This document shows positions 44,750 to 53,927 of a stretch of 55,741 nt of DNA, one piece after another. Under the pieces are notes generated by a model that saw nothing but the letters and a program-made list of their open reading frames with translations, ran no database searches and was not told the origin of the DNA. The position numbers were made by a program, and so were the translations under genes. The stretch comes from an uncultured Oscillibacter sp. (GTDB lineage Bacteria; Bacillota; Clostridia; Oscillospirales; Oscillospiraceae): assembly GCA_947644365.1 (NCBI GenBank), contig CANRYZ010000004.1, forward strand, positions 1 through 55,741, read 5' to 3'. Positions within the stretch are counted from its first letter, which is position 1. Each line of letters starts with the position of its first letter.

Positions 44750-45583
44750 TTACCCCTTCACCGCGCCGGCGGCCACGCCCTTGATGATATACTTCTGGCA
44801 GCTGAGGTAGAAGACGATGATGGGAATAATGGCCAGCACCAGGGAGGCCATGATGGCGCCCATGTCCACCCGGCCGTAGGAGCCCTGCATCCGCTGGATG
44901 GTGATGGGGATGGTGCTGAACTTGTTCAGGTCCAGGGTCAGGTAGGGGAGCAGGAAGTCGTTCCAGATCCACATGGTCTCCAGGATGCCCACGGAGATGT
45001 AGGTGGGCTTCATGATCGGGAGCACCACGGAGAAGAAGGTGCGGAGGGGAGAGCAGCCGTCGATCATGGCCGCCTCCTCGATCTCGATGGGGATGGATTT
45101 CACAAATCCGCAGAACATGAACACCGCCAGTCCCGCGCCGAAGCCCAGGTAGATGATGATAAGGCCCCAGGGGGTGTTCAGCCGCAGCCGGTCGGTGACC
45201 AGGGAGAGGGTGAACATCACCATCTGGAAGGGCACCACCATGGAGAACACGCACAGGGTGTAGAGGCCTCTGGTGGTCCGGTTGCTCACACGGGTGATGA
45301 ACCAGGCGAACATGGACGTGCAGATCAGGATCACCACCACGGAGCCCACGGTGATTACCAGGGTCCACAGCACGGCCTTCAAAAAGCCGTAGTCGCTGAT
45401 GGCATTGGCGTAATTCTCCCCGCCGATCCAGGTCTTCTCACTGGGCATATTGAAGGGCTCCAGATTGATGAAGGCCTTTTTCTTAAAGGAGTTCATCAGC
45501 ACAATGAACAGGGGCGACACATAGAAAACCGCCACGATGGTGAGGATCGCCGTGGCGATCCAGCCCTTTTTCCTGTTTTTCAT
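44750..45583 (-). CDS. Sugar ABC transporter permease (MalG-like)
   Basis: 277 aa. Six hydrophobic segments and the ABC permease EAA loop EIEEAAMIDGCSPLRTFFSV, which docks the ATPase. The start ATG at 45583 overlaps the stop of the MalF-like gene by one base (TAATG), with AAGGAGGTG upstream. The operon encodes no ATPase, so an MsmX-type shared ATPase elsewhere is likely. Confidence 0.92.
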   Translation of the reverse strand: MKNRKKGWIATAILTIVAVFYVSPLFIVLMNSFKKKAFINLEPFNMPSEKTWIGGENYANAISDYGFLKAVLWTLVITVGSVVVILICTSMFAWFITRVSNRTTRGLYTLCVFSMVVPFQMVMFTLSLVTDRLRLNTPWGLIIIYLGFGAGLAVFMFCGFVKSIPIEIEEAAMIDGCSPLRTFFSVVLPIMKPTYISVGILETMWIWNDFLLPYLTLDLNKFSTIPITIQRMQGSYGRVDMGAIMASLVLAIIPIIVFYLSCQKYIIKGVAAGAVKG

Positions 45584-46425
45584 TACTGCTGCACCTCCTT
45601 GGAGCGGGTCATCCGCAGCTGGAGCAGTCCCAGCCCCACCACCAGAATGAAGAACACCACGGCCTTGGCCTGGCCCACGCCCTGGTAGCCCACCCGGGCG
45701 TAGAACGTGTTGAAGATGTTCAGGGCCAGTCCCTCGGTCTGCTTCATGGGCTCGCCCGCGGTGAGGGACAGGTTCTGGTCGAAGAGCTTGAAGCCGTTGG
45801 TCAGGGTCAGGAACGTGCAGATGGTGATAGAGGGCATCATATTGGGGATCGTCACGTTCCACAGCCGCTGCCAGGCGCCCGCGCCGTCGATCTCGGCGGC
45901 CTCGTTCAGATCCCCGGGGATGGACTGGAGGCCGGCGATGTAGATAATCATCATGTAGCCGATCTGCTGCCAGCACAGCACGATCACCAGGCCCCAGAAG
46001 CCGTACTTGGCGCTGATTTTCAGCGCCAGGTCGTACCGGGCCAGGATTCCGTTGAAGATCAGCTGCCAGATGTAACCCAGCACGATACCGCCGATGAGGT
46101 TCGGCATAAAAAACGTGGTGCGGAAGATGTTGGTGCCGGGGACATTCTGGGTCAGCACCATCGCCACCGCGAAGGCGATCACGTTGATGAGCACCACCGT
46201 CACCACGGTAAAGGCGGAGGTAAAGAGAAAGGCGTGGAGAAATTCAGCGTCCTGAAATGCCTTGGCGAAATTGGAAAAACCCACGAATTTGGCGTCCGTC
46301 ACCGTGCGGAAGTCGCACAGAGACAGGTACAGCCCCATGAGGAAGGGGACGATGAAGCCGATGATAAACGCCAGGAACGTGGGCCCCAGGAAGATGGGAA
46401 AATAGCGCTTGATGGATTTTTCCAT
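45583..46425 (-). CDS. Sugar ABC transporter permease (MalF-like)
   Basis: 280 aa. Six hydrophobic segments and the EAA loop DLNEAAEIDGAGAWQRLWNVT. N-terminal YFPIFLGPTFLAFIIGFIVP is the first membrane segment; there is no long MalF-like extracellular loop. It pairs with the MalG-like permease immediately downstream. Confidence 0.92.
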   Translation of the reverse strand: MEKSIKRYFPIFLGPTFLAFIIGFIVPFLMGLYLSLCDFRTVTDAKFVGFSNFAKAFQDAEFLHAFLFTSAFTVVTVVLINVIAFAVAMVLTQNVPGTNIFRTTFFMPNLIGGIVLGYIWQLIFNGILARYDLALKISAKYGFWGLVIVLCWQQIGYMMIIYIAGLQSIPGDLNEAAEIDGAGAWQRLWNVTIPNMMPSITICTFLTLTNGFKLFDQNLSLTAGEPMKQTEGLALNIFNTFYARVGYQGVGQAKAVVFFILVVGLGLLQLRMTRSKEVQQ

Positions 46426-46481
46426 GGCTTACGCAGCCTCCTTGATCTCAGAGTATCGGCCCTGTGAGGCGGAAAATGACC

Positions 46482-46510
46482 GGGGCGGGCGGATCAGTTC
46501 CGTCCGCCCC
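46482..46510 (-). other. Intercistronic hairpin between the binding-protein and permease genes
   Basis: GGGGCGGGCGGA / TCCGTCCGCCCC, 12 bp with one G.U pair, lies 16 bases beyond the stop of the binding-protein gene. Such hairpins commonly allow more of the binding protein than of the permeases to be made. Confidence 0.6.
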
Positions 46511-46526
46511 GAAATGGCGCCGCCTC

Positions 46527-47852
46527 TTACTTGGACTTCTCGGCGGCCCAGTTGTCCACAAAGGCCTGACGAACGGTCTCCCAGTTGGCGTCGGTCTGGT
46601 CCGCGGCATAGGCGGTCAGCGCGGAGCCCAGGACGTTCTTCCACTCCTCAGAGGGCATGGTGGGGAAGCACCACTTGATGCTGGTGGTGCCCTTGGCCAC
46701 ATAGTCGTTGGCGATGTTCACCAGCAGGTTGCTGGACTCCAGATTGCCCTTGAAGGGAATCACAAAGCCCATGTGGTCGCCGGAGCACAGGTACTCCAGG
46801 CCGGTGTCGGAGGTGACGCACCAGTACATGAAGTCCAGGGTGGCCTGGATATCCTCCGGGGAGGCGTTCTTGTTCACGCACCAGTAGTTCTCGGTGCCGG
46901 TGCACAGGCCCTGGTTGGCCTCGTCGCCCACGCCGATATAGATGGGCAGCATGCCCAGGTTCTCCTCGCCCACGTCGGCCACGTCGCCGTAGGCCCAGGT
47001 GCCGTTCTGATAGAACACGGCCTGCTCGGTGACAAACTCCGCCACGGAGTCATCGCCGGTCTTGGCGGAGAGCAGCGTGGGGGCGCAGGTGCAGTTGTTG
47101 ATATACAGATCCCAGATCTGGCGGTAGTTGTCCAGATACGTGCCCTTGATGGCCTCGGTGTCGCCGATGCCGTCGGCCTCATACTCAAAGTAGATGGGCA
47201 GGTTGGCCAGGTGGGTCTTGAAGCGCCAGTCGGAGGAGCCGTCCATGCCGGCGGAGGTGAAGGCGGCAAAGCCCAGCTCGCCGGAGCGGGCGGTGATGTC
47301 CTCGGCCACCTTCTTGAGGTCGGCGAAGGACTTGATGTCGTCCATGGTGTAGCCCGCGTCGCCCAGCAGCTTGGTATTGACGATGATGCCGTAGGTCTCG
47401 ATGACGTAGGCGATGCCGGACATGGAGCTGCCGTCCATCAGGGCGAAGTCGTCGCTGGCCAGCTCACCCGCCAGGGCGGAGCCGGACATGTCATAGCAGT
47501 AGTCCTTCCAGTTGGCAAGACCCACGGGGCCGTTGACCTGGAACAGGGTGGGGGCCTCGGTCTTGGCCATCTCGCTCATGAGGGTGGCCTCGTACTGGCC
47601 GGAGGCGGCGGTCTGGACCTTCACCTCCACGCCGGTCTCCTGGGTGTAGAGCTTGGCCAGCTCCTGCCAGTCGCCGTCCTGCTCGGGCTTGAAGTTCAGG
47701 TAGTACACGGAGCCGGATGCGGCGGGAGCGCCGCCAGAGCCGCTGTTTCCGCTGTCGGCGGGCTGGCTGCCGCCGCTGTTTCCGCCGCCGCAGGCGGCCA
47801 GGGACAGCGCCATGACGCCGCACAGGACCAGGGTCAAGAGTCTCTTCTTCAT
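46527..47852 (-). CDS. Sugar ABC transporter substrate-binding lipoprotein
   Basis: 441 aa from ATG 47852. Lipobox LAAC with lipidated Cys21, a Ser/Gly-rich linker to about residue 50, then an extracellular solute-binding domain of family 1 (VYYLNFKPEQDGDWQELAKL, GTWAYGDVADVGEENLG). An AGGAGG site lies 8 bases before the start. The 92 codons upstream in the frame run through the operator and promoter and are not translated. In context it binds maltodextrins, though the sequence alone does not identify the sugar. Confidence 0.9.
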   Translation of the reverse strand: MKKRLLTLVLCGVMALSLAACGGGNSGGSQPADSGNSGSGGAPAASGSVYYLNFKPEQDGDWQELAKLYTQETGVEVKVQTAASGQYEATLMSEMAKTEAPTLFQVNGPVGLANWKDYCYDMSGSALAGELASDDFALMDGSSMSGIAYVIETYGIIVNTKLLGDAGYTMDDIKSFADLKKVAEDITARSGELGFAAFTSAGMDGSSDWRFKTHLANLPIYFEYEADGIGDTEAIKGTYLDNYRQIWDLYINNCTCAPTLLSAKTGDDSVAEFVTEQAVFYQNGTWAYGDVADVGEENLGMLPIYIGVGDEANQGLCTGTENYWCVNKNASPEDIQATLDFMYWCVTSDTGLEYLCSGDHMGFVIPFKGNLESSNLLVNIANDYVAKGTTSIKWCFPTMPSEEWKNVLGSALTAYAADQTDANWETVRQAFVDNWAAEKSK

Positions 47853-47894
47853 TTCATGTTCCTCCTGTTTGTTATTGTAAACCGGGCATATCTT

Positions 47895-47918
47895 GGAAAC
47901 GTTACTGGTAACGTTTCC
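47895..47918. promoter_or_regulatory. LacI-type operator
   Basis: GGAAACGTTAC and GTAACGTTTCC are exact reverse complements around a TG centre, 24 bases in all. The site lies just downstream of the predicted start (about 47925) of the sugar operon, ideal for repression by the operon's own LacI protein. Confidence 0.85.
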
Positions 47919-47931
47919 ATTCCTTGTGCTT

Positions 47932-47960
47932 ATCATATCCCTTTTTACCGCGGGATGCAA
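47932..47960 (-). promoter_or_regulatory. Promoter of the sugar operon
   Basis: On the minus strand TTGCAT (47955-47960) and TATGAT (47932-47937) with a spacer of exactly 17 bases. The operator lies immediately downstream. Confidence 0.78.
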
Positions 47961-48136
47961 GAAAAATCTGAGCATATTTTCCAATTTCAGAGGATCAGGA
48001 AAAAGCGGCCCATTTATTTTGTACAATTTACCCAGTCTTACGCAAATTACGCGGAACGATGTGCAAAAAGTCCGCTCCCCGCGCCTCTTTCCGTTCAGCG
48101 GAGACAGCCCTTCTCGGAGGAAGTACAAATTTTCAC

Positions 48137-48179
48137 TTGACAGTATGATGTCTACATTTTATAATTGTTGTATGATGTC
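48137..48179 (+). promoter_or_regulatory. Consensus promoter of PFOR with direct repeat
   Basis: A perfect sigma-A promoter: TTGACA (48137-48142), 17-base spacer, TATAAT (48160-48165). The 10-mer GTATGATGTC occurs twice, at 48143-48152 (inside the spacer) and 48170-48179 (at the start site), with 27 bases between their starts. Such placement suggests a repressor site. The rest of the 371-bp gap between the binding-protein gene and PFOR holds no clear feature beyond the two promoters and the operator. Confidence 0.8.
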
Positions 48180-48223
48180 AATAACTGCCACTCAGGCAGT
48201 CCAATCAGAGAAGGGGGAGCACT

Positions 48224-51200
48224 ATGAAACGCAAGACCATGGACGGCAACGAGGCCGCCGCCTACGCCAGCTACGCCTTTACCGAGGTCGCCACGATCTA
48301 TCCTATTACGCCCTCCAGCCCCATGGCGGAGCACGTGGACACCTGGGCCGCCAACGGCATGAAGAACATCTTCGGCCAGAGCGTGCGGCTCATGGAGATG
48401 CAGAGCGAGGCCGGGGCCTGCGGGGCTATGCACGGGTCTCTGGAGGCCGGGGCCCTCACCACCAGCTATACCGCCAGCCAGGGCCTCATGCTCATGGTGC
48501 CGCCCCTGTACCGCATCGCGGGGCAGCTGCTCCCCGGCGTCATCCACGTGGCCGCCCGGACCGTGGGCACCAGCGCCTTCTCCATCTTCGGCGATCACTC
48601 CGATGTCATGGCCTGCCGCCAGACGGGCTTCGCCCAGCTGGCCTCCTCCTGCGTGCAGGAGTGCATGGACCTGGCCGCCGTGGCCCACCTCTCCGCCATC
48701 AGGAGCCGGGTGCCCTTCATGCACTTCTTCGACGGCTTCCGCACCTCCCACGAGATCCAGAAGATCGACGTGCTGGACTACGGCGATTTGGCCAAGATGG
48801 TGGACCGGGAGGCCCTGGACCGCTTCCGGGCCAACGCCCTGAACAGCGAGCACCCCCTCATGCGCTCCACCGTCATCAACCCGGACACGGCCTTCCAGCT
48901 CCGGGAGGCGGTGAACCCCTACTACGACGCCGTCCCCGGCATCGTGGAGGACTACATGGCCCGGATGTCCGCCCTGACGGGCCGGGACTACAAGCTCTTC
49001 AACTACTACGGAGCCCCGGAGGCGGAGCAGGTGGTGGTGGCCATGGGCAGCGTGTCCGGCTGTCTCCAGGAGGTGGTCGGGCATCTGAATGCCCAGGGCC
49101 GGAAGGTGGGCTTCCTCCAGGTGCGGCTGTACCGTCCTTTCAGCGCCGCCCATTTCCTGGCCGCCCTGCCGGGGAGCTGCCGCCTGCTGACGGTGCTGGA
49201 CCGCACCAAGGAGCCCGGCGCCGGGGGTGAGCCCCTGTACAAGGACGTATGCTCCGTCCTCCAGCACGGCAGCCGCCAGGTCCAGGTGCTGGGCGGGCGC
49301 TACGGCCTGTCCAGCAAGGACGTCACCCCCGCCCAGATGATCGCCGTGTACGACAACATGGCCGGGGAGCAGCGGGACCACTTCACCGTGGGCATCACCG
49401 ACGACGTGACGTTCCACTCCCTGCCCGTAGGGGAGAACGTGGTCACGGCGGACAGCCGGACCATCAGCTGCAAATTCTGGGGCCTGGGGTCCGACGGCAC
49501 CGTGGGCGCCAACAAAAATTCCATCAAGATCATCGGGGACAACACAAACCAGTACGTCCAGGCCTACTTTGAGTACGACACCAAGAAGTCCGGCGGCGTC
49601 ACCAAGAGCCACCTGCGCTTCGGCCATACGCCCATCCTCTCCACCTATTACGTCACCATGGCGGACTTCATCGCCTGCCACAACCAGAGCTACATCGCCA
49701 AGTACGACATTGTCAATGAGCTGAAGCCCGGCGGCACCTTCCTGCTGAATTGCAGCTGGTCCGACGGGGATTTGGAGGCCCGTCTGCCGAATAAGGTCAA
49801 GCGCCTTCTGGCGGAGCGGAAGGCGAAATTCTACACCATCGACGCCAACGCCGCCGCCGAGGCCATCGGCCTGGGAAACCGGACCAACAGCGTCCTCCAG
49901 GCCGCCTTCTTCAAGCTCTCCGGCGTGCTGCCGGTGGAGGATGCCGTGGACTACATGAAGTCCGCCATCCGTAAGACTTACGGCCGCAAGGGCGACAAGG
50001 TGGTAAACATGAACTGCGCCGCCGTGGACGCGGGGCTCACCGGGCTCCGCGAGATCCCCGTTCCCGCCGCCTGGGCGGACCTCACCGACGAGCCGGAGCC
50101 GCAGGACACCACGTCCCCCTGGTACGTCCGCACGGTGATGCGGGCCGTCAACGCCCAGAAGGGCGACAGCCTTCCCGTCAGCGTCTTCAAGGACGCGGCG
50201 GACGGCAGCGTGCCCATGGCCACCTCGAAATACGAGAAGCGGGGCTTTGCCTCCCACGTGGCCAGCTGGATTCCTGAAAACTGCGTGGGCTGCAACCTGT
50301 GCTCCCTCATGTGCCCCCACGCCGCCATCCGGCCCTTCCTCTTAAACGAGGAGGAGGTCCAAAAGGCCCCGGCGGACTATGTCACCAAGGAGGCCCGGGG
50401 CAAGGGCTTTGAGGGCCTGCGGTACCGCATTCAGGTAGACCCCCTGGACTGCACCGGCTGCGGCACCTGCGCCGCGGCGTGCATCGCCAGGGAGAAGGCC
50501 ATCGTCATGAAGCCCATCGAGGAGGAGATGCCCCAGCAGCTGGGCTGGGACTACAGCCTCTCCCTCTCCCCCAAGGAAAACCCCATGAGCAAATTCACCG
50601 TCAAGGGCAGCCAGTACGAGCAGCCCCTGCTGGAATTCTCCGGGGCCTGCGCCGGCTGCGGCGAGACGCCCTACATGAAACTCCTGACCCAGCTCTTCGG
50701 CGAGCGGATGGTGGTGGCCAACGCCACGGGCTGCACCCAGGCCTGGGGATTCAGCGTCCCCAGCTACCCCTACACAACAAAACCCAACGGCCGAGGGCCA
50801 GCCCTCTCCAACTCCCTCTTTGAGAACAACGCCGAATACTCCCTGGGCATGGTCCTCAGCGTCCGCCAGCAGCGTCTGCGGCTGAGAAACGATGTGGAGT
50901 CCCTGCTGGAGGAGACCCGGGACGAATCGCTGAAAGCCGCCCTGGCCGCCTGGCTGGAGGGATTTGAGGACAAGGACCGGACCATCGCCCTCAGCGACAC
51001 GGTCATCACCGCCCTGGCCGCCAGCCCCGAGACCGGGGAGAAGATCGAGGCCGTCCGCCGGGCCCAGGACCAGCTGGTGAAGAAGAGCATGTGGATGTAC
51101 GGCGGCGACGGCTGGGCCTACGACATCGGCTACGGCGGGCTGGACCACGTACTGGCCTCCGGGGAGGACGTGAACATTCTGGTGGTGGACACGGAGGTAT

Positions 51201-51796
51201 ACTCCAACACCGGCGGACAGTCCTCCAAGGCCACGCCCTTCGGCGCGGTGGCTCAGTTTGCCGCCGCGGGCAAGCGGACGGAGAAGAAGGACCTGGGGAT
51301 GCTGGCGTCCCAGTACCAGAACGTGTATGTGGCCTCTGTGGCCCTGGGGGCGGACCCCGCCCAGTACATCAAGGCCCTGCGGGAGGCGGAGGCCCACGAC
51401 GGGCCGTCCCTGATCGTGGCCTACGCGCCGTGCATCAACCACGGCATCGTCAAGGGCATGGCCTGGGCCCAGGAGGAGGCCAAGCTGGCCATCAAGAGCG
51501 GCTATTGGGTCCTCTACCGCTATGACCCCAAGCGGAAGGCGGAGGGGAAGAACCCCTTCATGCTGGACTTCAAGGACCCCAAGTACGACCTGCGGGAGTT
51601 CTTCATGGGCGAGGTCCGGTTCAACTCCCTCCAGCGGACCTTCCCCGAGGCGGCGGAGGCCCTGCTGGCGGAGGCCCGGAACCAGTGCCGCAACCGCTGG
51701 GCCCGCTACACTCACCTGGCGGCCCAGGACTACTCCCGCCTGCTGGACGTGCTGGAGGACTATCCCATTACGGAGCAGGCGAAGAGCGCGGAGTGA
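48224..51796 (+). CDS. nifJ: Pyruvate:ferredoxin (flavodoxin) oxidoreductase
   Basis: 1190 aa, normal for single-chain PFOR, which oxidises pyruvate to acetyl-CoA, CO2 and reduced ferredoxin. Visible are the N-terminal domain I (YPITPSSPMAEHVDTW, FGDHSDVMACRQTG), the two-cluster ferredoxin domain with CVGCNLCSLMCP (about 688-699) and CTGCGTCAAACIAREKA (about 745-761), and the TPP domain with FSGACAGCGETPYMKL and GDGWAYDIGYGGLDHVLASG ... DTEVYSNTGGQ. Good RBS AAGGGGGAG. All motifs are intact. Confidence 0.96.
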   Translation: MKRKTMDGNEAAAYASYAFTEVATIYPITPSSPMAEHVDTWAANGMKNIFGQSVRLMEMQSEAGACGAMHGSLEAGALTTSYTASQGLMLMVPPLYRIAGQLLPGVIHVAARTVGTSAFSIFGDHSDVMACRQTGFAQLASSCVQECMDLAAVAHLSAIRSRVPFMHFFDGFRTSHEIQKIDVLDYGDLAKMVDREALDRFRANALNSEHPLMRSTVINPDTAFQLREAVNPYYDAVPGIVEDYMARMSALTGRDYKLFNYYGAPEAEQVVVAMGSVSGCLQEVVGHLNAQGRKVGFLQVRLYRPFSAAHFLAALPGSCRLLTVLDRTKEPGAGGEPLYKDVCSVLQHGSRQVQVLGGRYGLSSKDVTPAQMIAVYDNMAGEQRDHFTVGITDDVTFHSLPVGENVVTADSRTISCKFWGLGSDGTVGANKNSIKIIGDNTNQYVQAYFEYDTKKSGGVTKSHLRFGHTPILSTYYVTMADFIACHNQSYIAKYDIVNELKPGGTFLLNCSWSDGDLEARLPNKVKRLLAERKAKFYTIDANAAAEAIGLGNRTNSVLQAAFFKLSGVLPVEDAVDYMKSAIRKTYGRKGDKVVNMNCAAVDAGLTGLREIPVPAAWADLTDEPEPQDTTSPWYVRTVMRAVNAQKGDSLPVSVFKDAADGSVPMATSKYEKRGFASHVASWIPENCVGCNLCSLMCPHAAIRPFLLNEEEVQKAPADYVTKEARGKGFEGLRYRIQVDPLDCTGCGTCAAACIAREKAIVMKPIEEEMPQQLGWDYSLSLSPKENPMSKFTVKGSQYEQPLLEFSGACAGCGETPYMKLLTQLFGERMVVANATGCTQAWGFSVPSYPYTTKPNGRGPALSNSLFENNAEYSLGMVLSVRQQRLRLRNDVESLLEETRDESLKAALAAWLEGFEDKDRTIALSDTVITALAASPETGEKIEAVRRAQDQLVKKSMWMYGGDGWAYDIGYGGLDHVLASGEDVNILVVDTEVYSNTGGQSSKATPFGAVAQFAAAGKRTEKKDLGMLASQYQNVYVASVALGADPAQYIKALREAEAHDGPSLIVAYAPCINHGIVKGMAWAQEEAKLAIKSGYWVLYRYDPKRKAEGKNPFMLDFKDPKYDLREFFMGEVRFNSLQRTFPEAAEALLAEARNQCRNRWARYTHLAAQDYSRLLDVLEDYPITEQAKSAE

Positions 51797-51819
51797 TTTC
51801 AGGGGAATGTACGAAAAGC

Positions 51820-51851
51820 GGGCGGGCCGGCTTTTGCCGGCCCGCCCTTTT
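51820..51851. terminator. Bidirectional terminator between PFOR and the recombinase
   Basis: GGGCGGGCCGGC-TTTT-GCCGGCCCGCCC, perfect 12-bp stem, followed by TTTT on the + strand and preceded by AAAA (which reads as U run on the minus strand). It ends both the nifJ and the recombinase transcripts. Confidence 0.85.
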
Positions 51852-51866
51852 GGTTCCAGCGGGAAG

Positions 51867-53534
51867 TTACAGGGACTTCTCGTAGGACTCGATCATCTTC
51901 TTGAACGTGTGACCCGTACGACTTCTTAGGTTGGCAAGGTATTTGTCGGTGGTCTCGCCGGTGAAAACCTTGATTTGCAATCGCAGGGAGCCGTCCTCCT
52001 CCGGGGTGGCGAAGATCTTGTCAATATACCTGTCCACAAACTCCTTGCTGATGAGGCCCTGGGCCGCGTCCCGCTCCGCCTCCCGGAGCACCCGTCGGAT
52101 GGTCTCAATCTGCTTGCGGAAATCCTCTCGGGACATTTGCTGCTGCTCCAGGTCGTAGATCTGCCGCTCCGCCTCGCTGATCTCCCGGTCACAGTCCTTG
52201 TTCATGGAGAGGAAATCCCGGTCGGAGAGCTGGCCCGCCGCGTTGTAGCCCAAGAGCTTGCTTTTCTTCTTTTGGACCAGCTCGATCTGCTGACGCAGTG
52301 TGGCGATTTGTCTCGCCGTGTCCTCCCCATCCCCCAGGACCTTGTACATCTCGATGTACTCCTCCACCAGGGCCTGGGCATCCGCCTCGGTCTCCCGGAA
52401 CACCTCAAACAATAACGGCTTCAACTCCTCCTCGTAAACGGGGAAGGAGGGGCAGCTATCCGCTCCATTTTTGATCTTCCCGGAGCACACCCACTTGCTG
52501 TTTTTGTTCCCATGCCGGTCCACCGACTCCCGGCGGTAGTAGGCTGCGCCGCAGTGGGTGCAGTAGATCTTTCCGGTGAGGAGGTTGGCGTGGTTGCAGA
52601 TGCCCTGACGGCCCTTCACGTCCTCGCTGCGCTTTTTCAATACGGCGTTGGCCTTGTCCCACAATTCCTCGGAGACGATGGCAGGAACGATCTCTCCGCT
52701 TTCGTCCTTGAACATCACCCACTCCTCCGGCGGGAGGAATTTCTGCTTCTTGGTAAACAGGTCGATGACCTTCACCTTATTGCCCACATAGTAGCCCTTG
52801 TACTTGGGGTTCGAGATCATGCCGGACATGGTGGTGTGGGCGATCCTTTTGCCGTTGTGGTTCCGATAGCCCTTGTCCCAAAACAATGTCTCAATCTGTT
52901 TCATGGAGCAGTCCCCGGTGGCGTACAGCTCGAACAGCTCCCGGACCATGGGGGCCTCGTCTTCATCGATTATCAACCGCCCGCCATCCTTGACGTAGCC
53001 GAAGATGCGGCTGTTGCCCAGCACCACGCCGTTTTTGATTGCCTGTGCATGGCCAAATTTCACACGGCCTGACAACTTGCGCAATTCATCCTGGGCGATT
53101 CCGGACATGATAGTCAGCCGCAGCTCGCTGTCCTCATCAAAGGTGTTGATGTTGTCGTTTTGGAAGAATACCCCTACCCCGGCGCTGAGCAGTTCCCGGG
53201 TGTAGAGGATGGAGTCCAGGGTGTTTCGGGCGAAACGGGTGATCTCCTTGGTGATGATGAGGTCGAAGAGGCCCGTCCTGCCGTCCTCCACCATGCGGTG
53301 GAAATCCTCCCGCCTCTTGGTGGTGGCGGCGGACAGGCCCTCGTCCACATAACCGGGGACATATTCCCAGGCAGAGTTTTTCCGGATGAACTCTTCGTAG
53401 TAGCTCACTTGGTTGCCCAGGGAGTTGAGCTGTTCATCGCTCTCGGAGGACACCCGGGCGTAAAAGGTCACCCGAAGAGGGATATCGTAGACGGATTTTG
53501 TGCGCAAGGCCTGACGAATGCTGTGTATATCCAT
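51867..53534 (-). CDS. Large serine site-specific recombinase
   Basis: 555 aa. The resolvase/invertase catalytic domain (about 20-170) has the nucleophile Ser29 in YARVSSES, then GLSAATTKRREDF and ITRFARNTLDSILYTR. A recombinase domain (about 185-290) and a zinc beta-ribbon with CTHCGAAYYRRE...CSGK...C (about 355-390) follow, and a coiled coil (about 420-500). It probably integrates and excises the mobilizable element it belongs to. Only 16 bases separate it from the PFOR terminator, so the element's left junction is close. Confidence 0.93.
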   Translation of the reverse strand: MDIHSIRQALRTKSVYDIPLRVTFYARVSSESDEQLNSLGNQVSYYEEFIRKNSAWEYVPGYVDEGLSAATTKRREDFHRMVEDGRTGLFDLIITKEITRFARNTLDSILYTRELLSAGVGVFFQNDNINTFDEDSELRLTIMSGIAQDELRKLSGRVKFGHAQAIKNGVVLGNSRIFGYVKDGGRLIIDEDEAPMVRELFELYATGDCSMKQIETLFWDKGYRNHNGKRIAHTTMSGMISNPKYKGYYVGNKVKVIDLFTKKQKFLPPEEWVMFKDESGEIVPAIVSEELWDKANAVLKKRSEDVKGRQGICNHANLLTGKIYCTHCGAAYYRRESVDRHGNKNSKWVCSGKIKNGADSCPSFPVYEEELKPLLFEVFRETEADAQALVEEYIEMYKVLGDGEDTARQIATLRQQIELVQKKKSKLLGYNAAGQLSDRDFLSMNKDCDREISEAERQIYDLEQQQMSREDFRKQIETIRRVLREAERDAAQGLISKEFVDRYIDKIFATPEEDGSLRLQIKVFTGETTDKYLANLRSRTGHTFKKMIESYEKSL

Positions 53535-53606
53535 GGCTCGTCTCCTTTGTAGTTCGTTTTATCATTTTTTATCTTGCAGTATATCACAGAATATGAAGCA
53601 AAGCAA

Positions 53607-53633
53607 GGGGGACCGCAACAATTGCGGTCCCCC
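53607..53633 (-). terminator. Terminator after the 53-residue gene
   Basis: GGGGGACCGCAA-CAA-TTGCGGTCCCCC, perfect 12-bp stem. On the minus strand it is followed by UUGCUUUGCUUC, a moderately U-rich tail. It lies just past the stop at 53640 and upstream of the recombinase gene. Confidence 0.7.
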
Positions 53634-53639
53634 TGTCTG

Positions 53640-53801
53640 TCAGGTCATGGTCATTTTCCAGCCATCGATTTTCAGCGCCATCTTATTGCGCTCCCGCTCC
53701 GTGATGACGCCCTTTTCATACAGCACCCGGTTGTAGTAGGACAGCCAGATCTTTGCCGCTGTCTCCTTCCTGCGCTGTTCAGTGGACTTTTGCTCAGACA
53801 T
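53640..53801 (-). CDS. 53-residue helical protein of the mobile element
   Basis: Too short to be called automatically: 53 aa, MSEQKSTEQRRKETAAKIWL to the end ALKIDGWKMTMT. ATG 53801 has GGAGGG 7 bases before it. It is charged and mainly helical, with the pattern YYNRVLYEKGVITERERNKM that recurs in small proteins encoded next to recombinases in Firmicutes integrative elements. Its function is unknown; an accessory role in recombination or excision control is a guess. Confidence 0.75.
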   Translation of the reverse strand: MSEQKSTEQRRKETAAKIWLSYYNRVLYEKGVITERERNKMALKIDGWKMTMT

Positions 53802-53895
53802 GACTGTCCCTCCATTCTATAAAATAATTTCCGTATTTTACCTGATTTATACGGCTGTCGATAGGCTTCTCCTTTCTTCCCGCACCAACGGGATA

Positions 53896-53927
53896 ACAAA
53901 AAGCAGACCATCATCACATGGTCTGCT
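53896..53927 (-). terminator. Terminator of the relaxase operon
   Basis: On the minus strand AGCAGACCAT / ATGGTCTGCT with a 6-nt loop is followed by UUUUUGUU. The stem overlaps the relaxase stop codon (53914-53916). Confidence 0.8.

Noticed and set aside
42461-45688. 1075-codon open frame on the + strand opposite malQ, lacI and the permease gene
   Set aside because: Antisense shadow caused by high GC and codon bias; Gly/His/Val-rich composition, no motifs, and the minus-strand genes are unambiguous.
48152-50320. 722-codon open frame opposite PFOR
   Set aside because: Shadow of nifJ; His/Gly/Val-rich and without domains.
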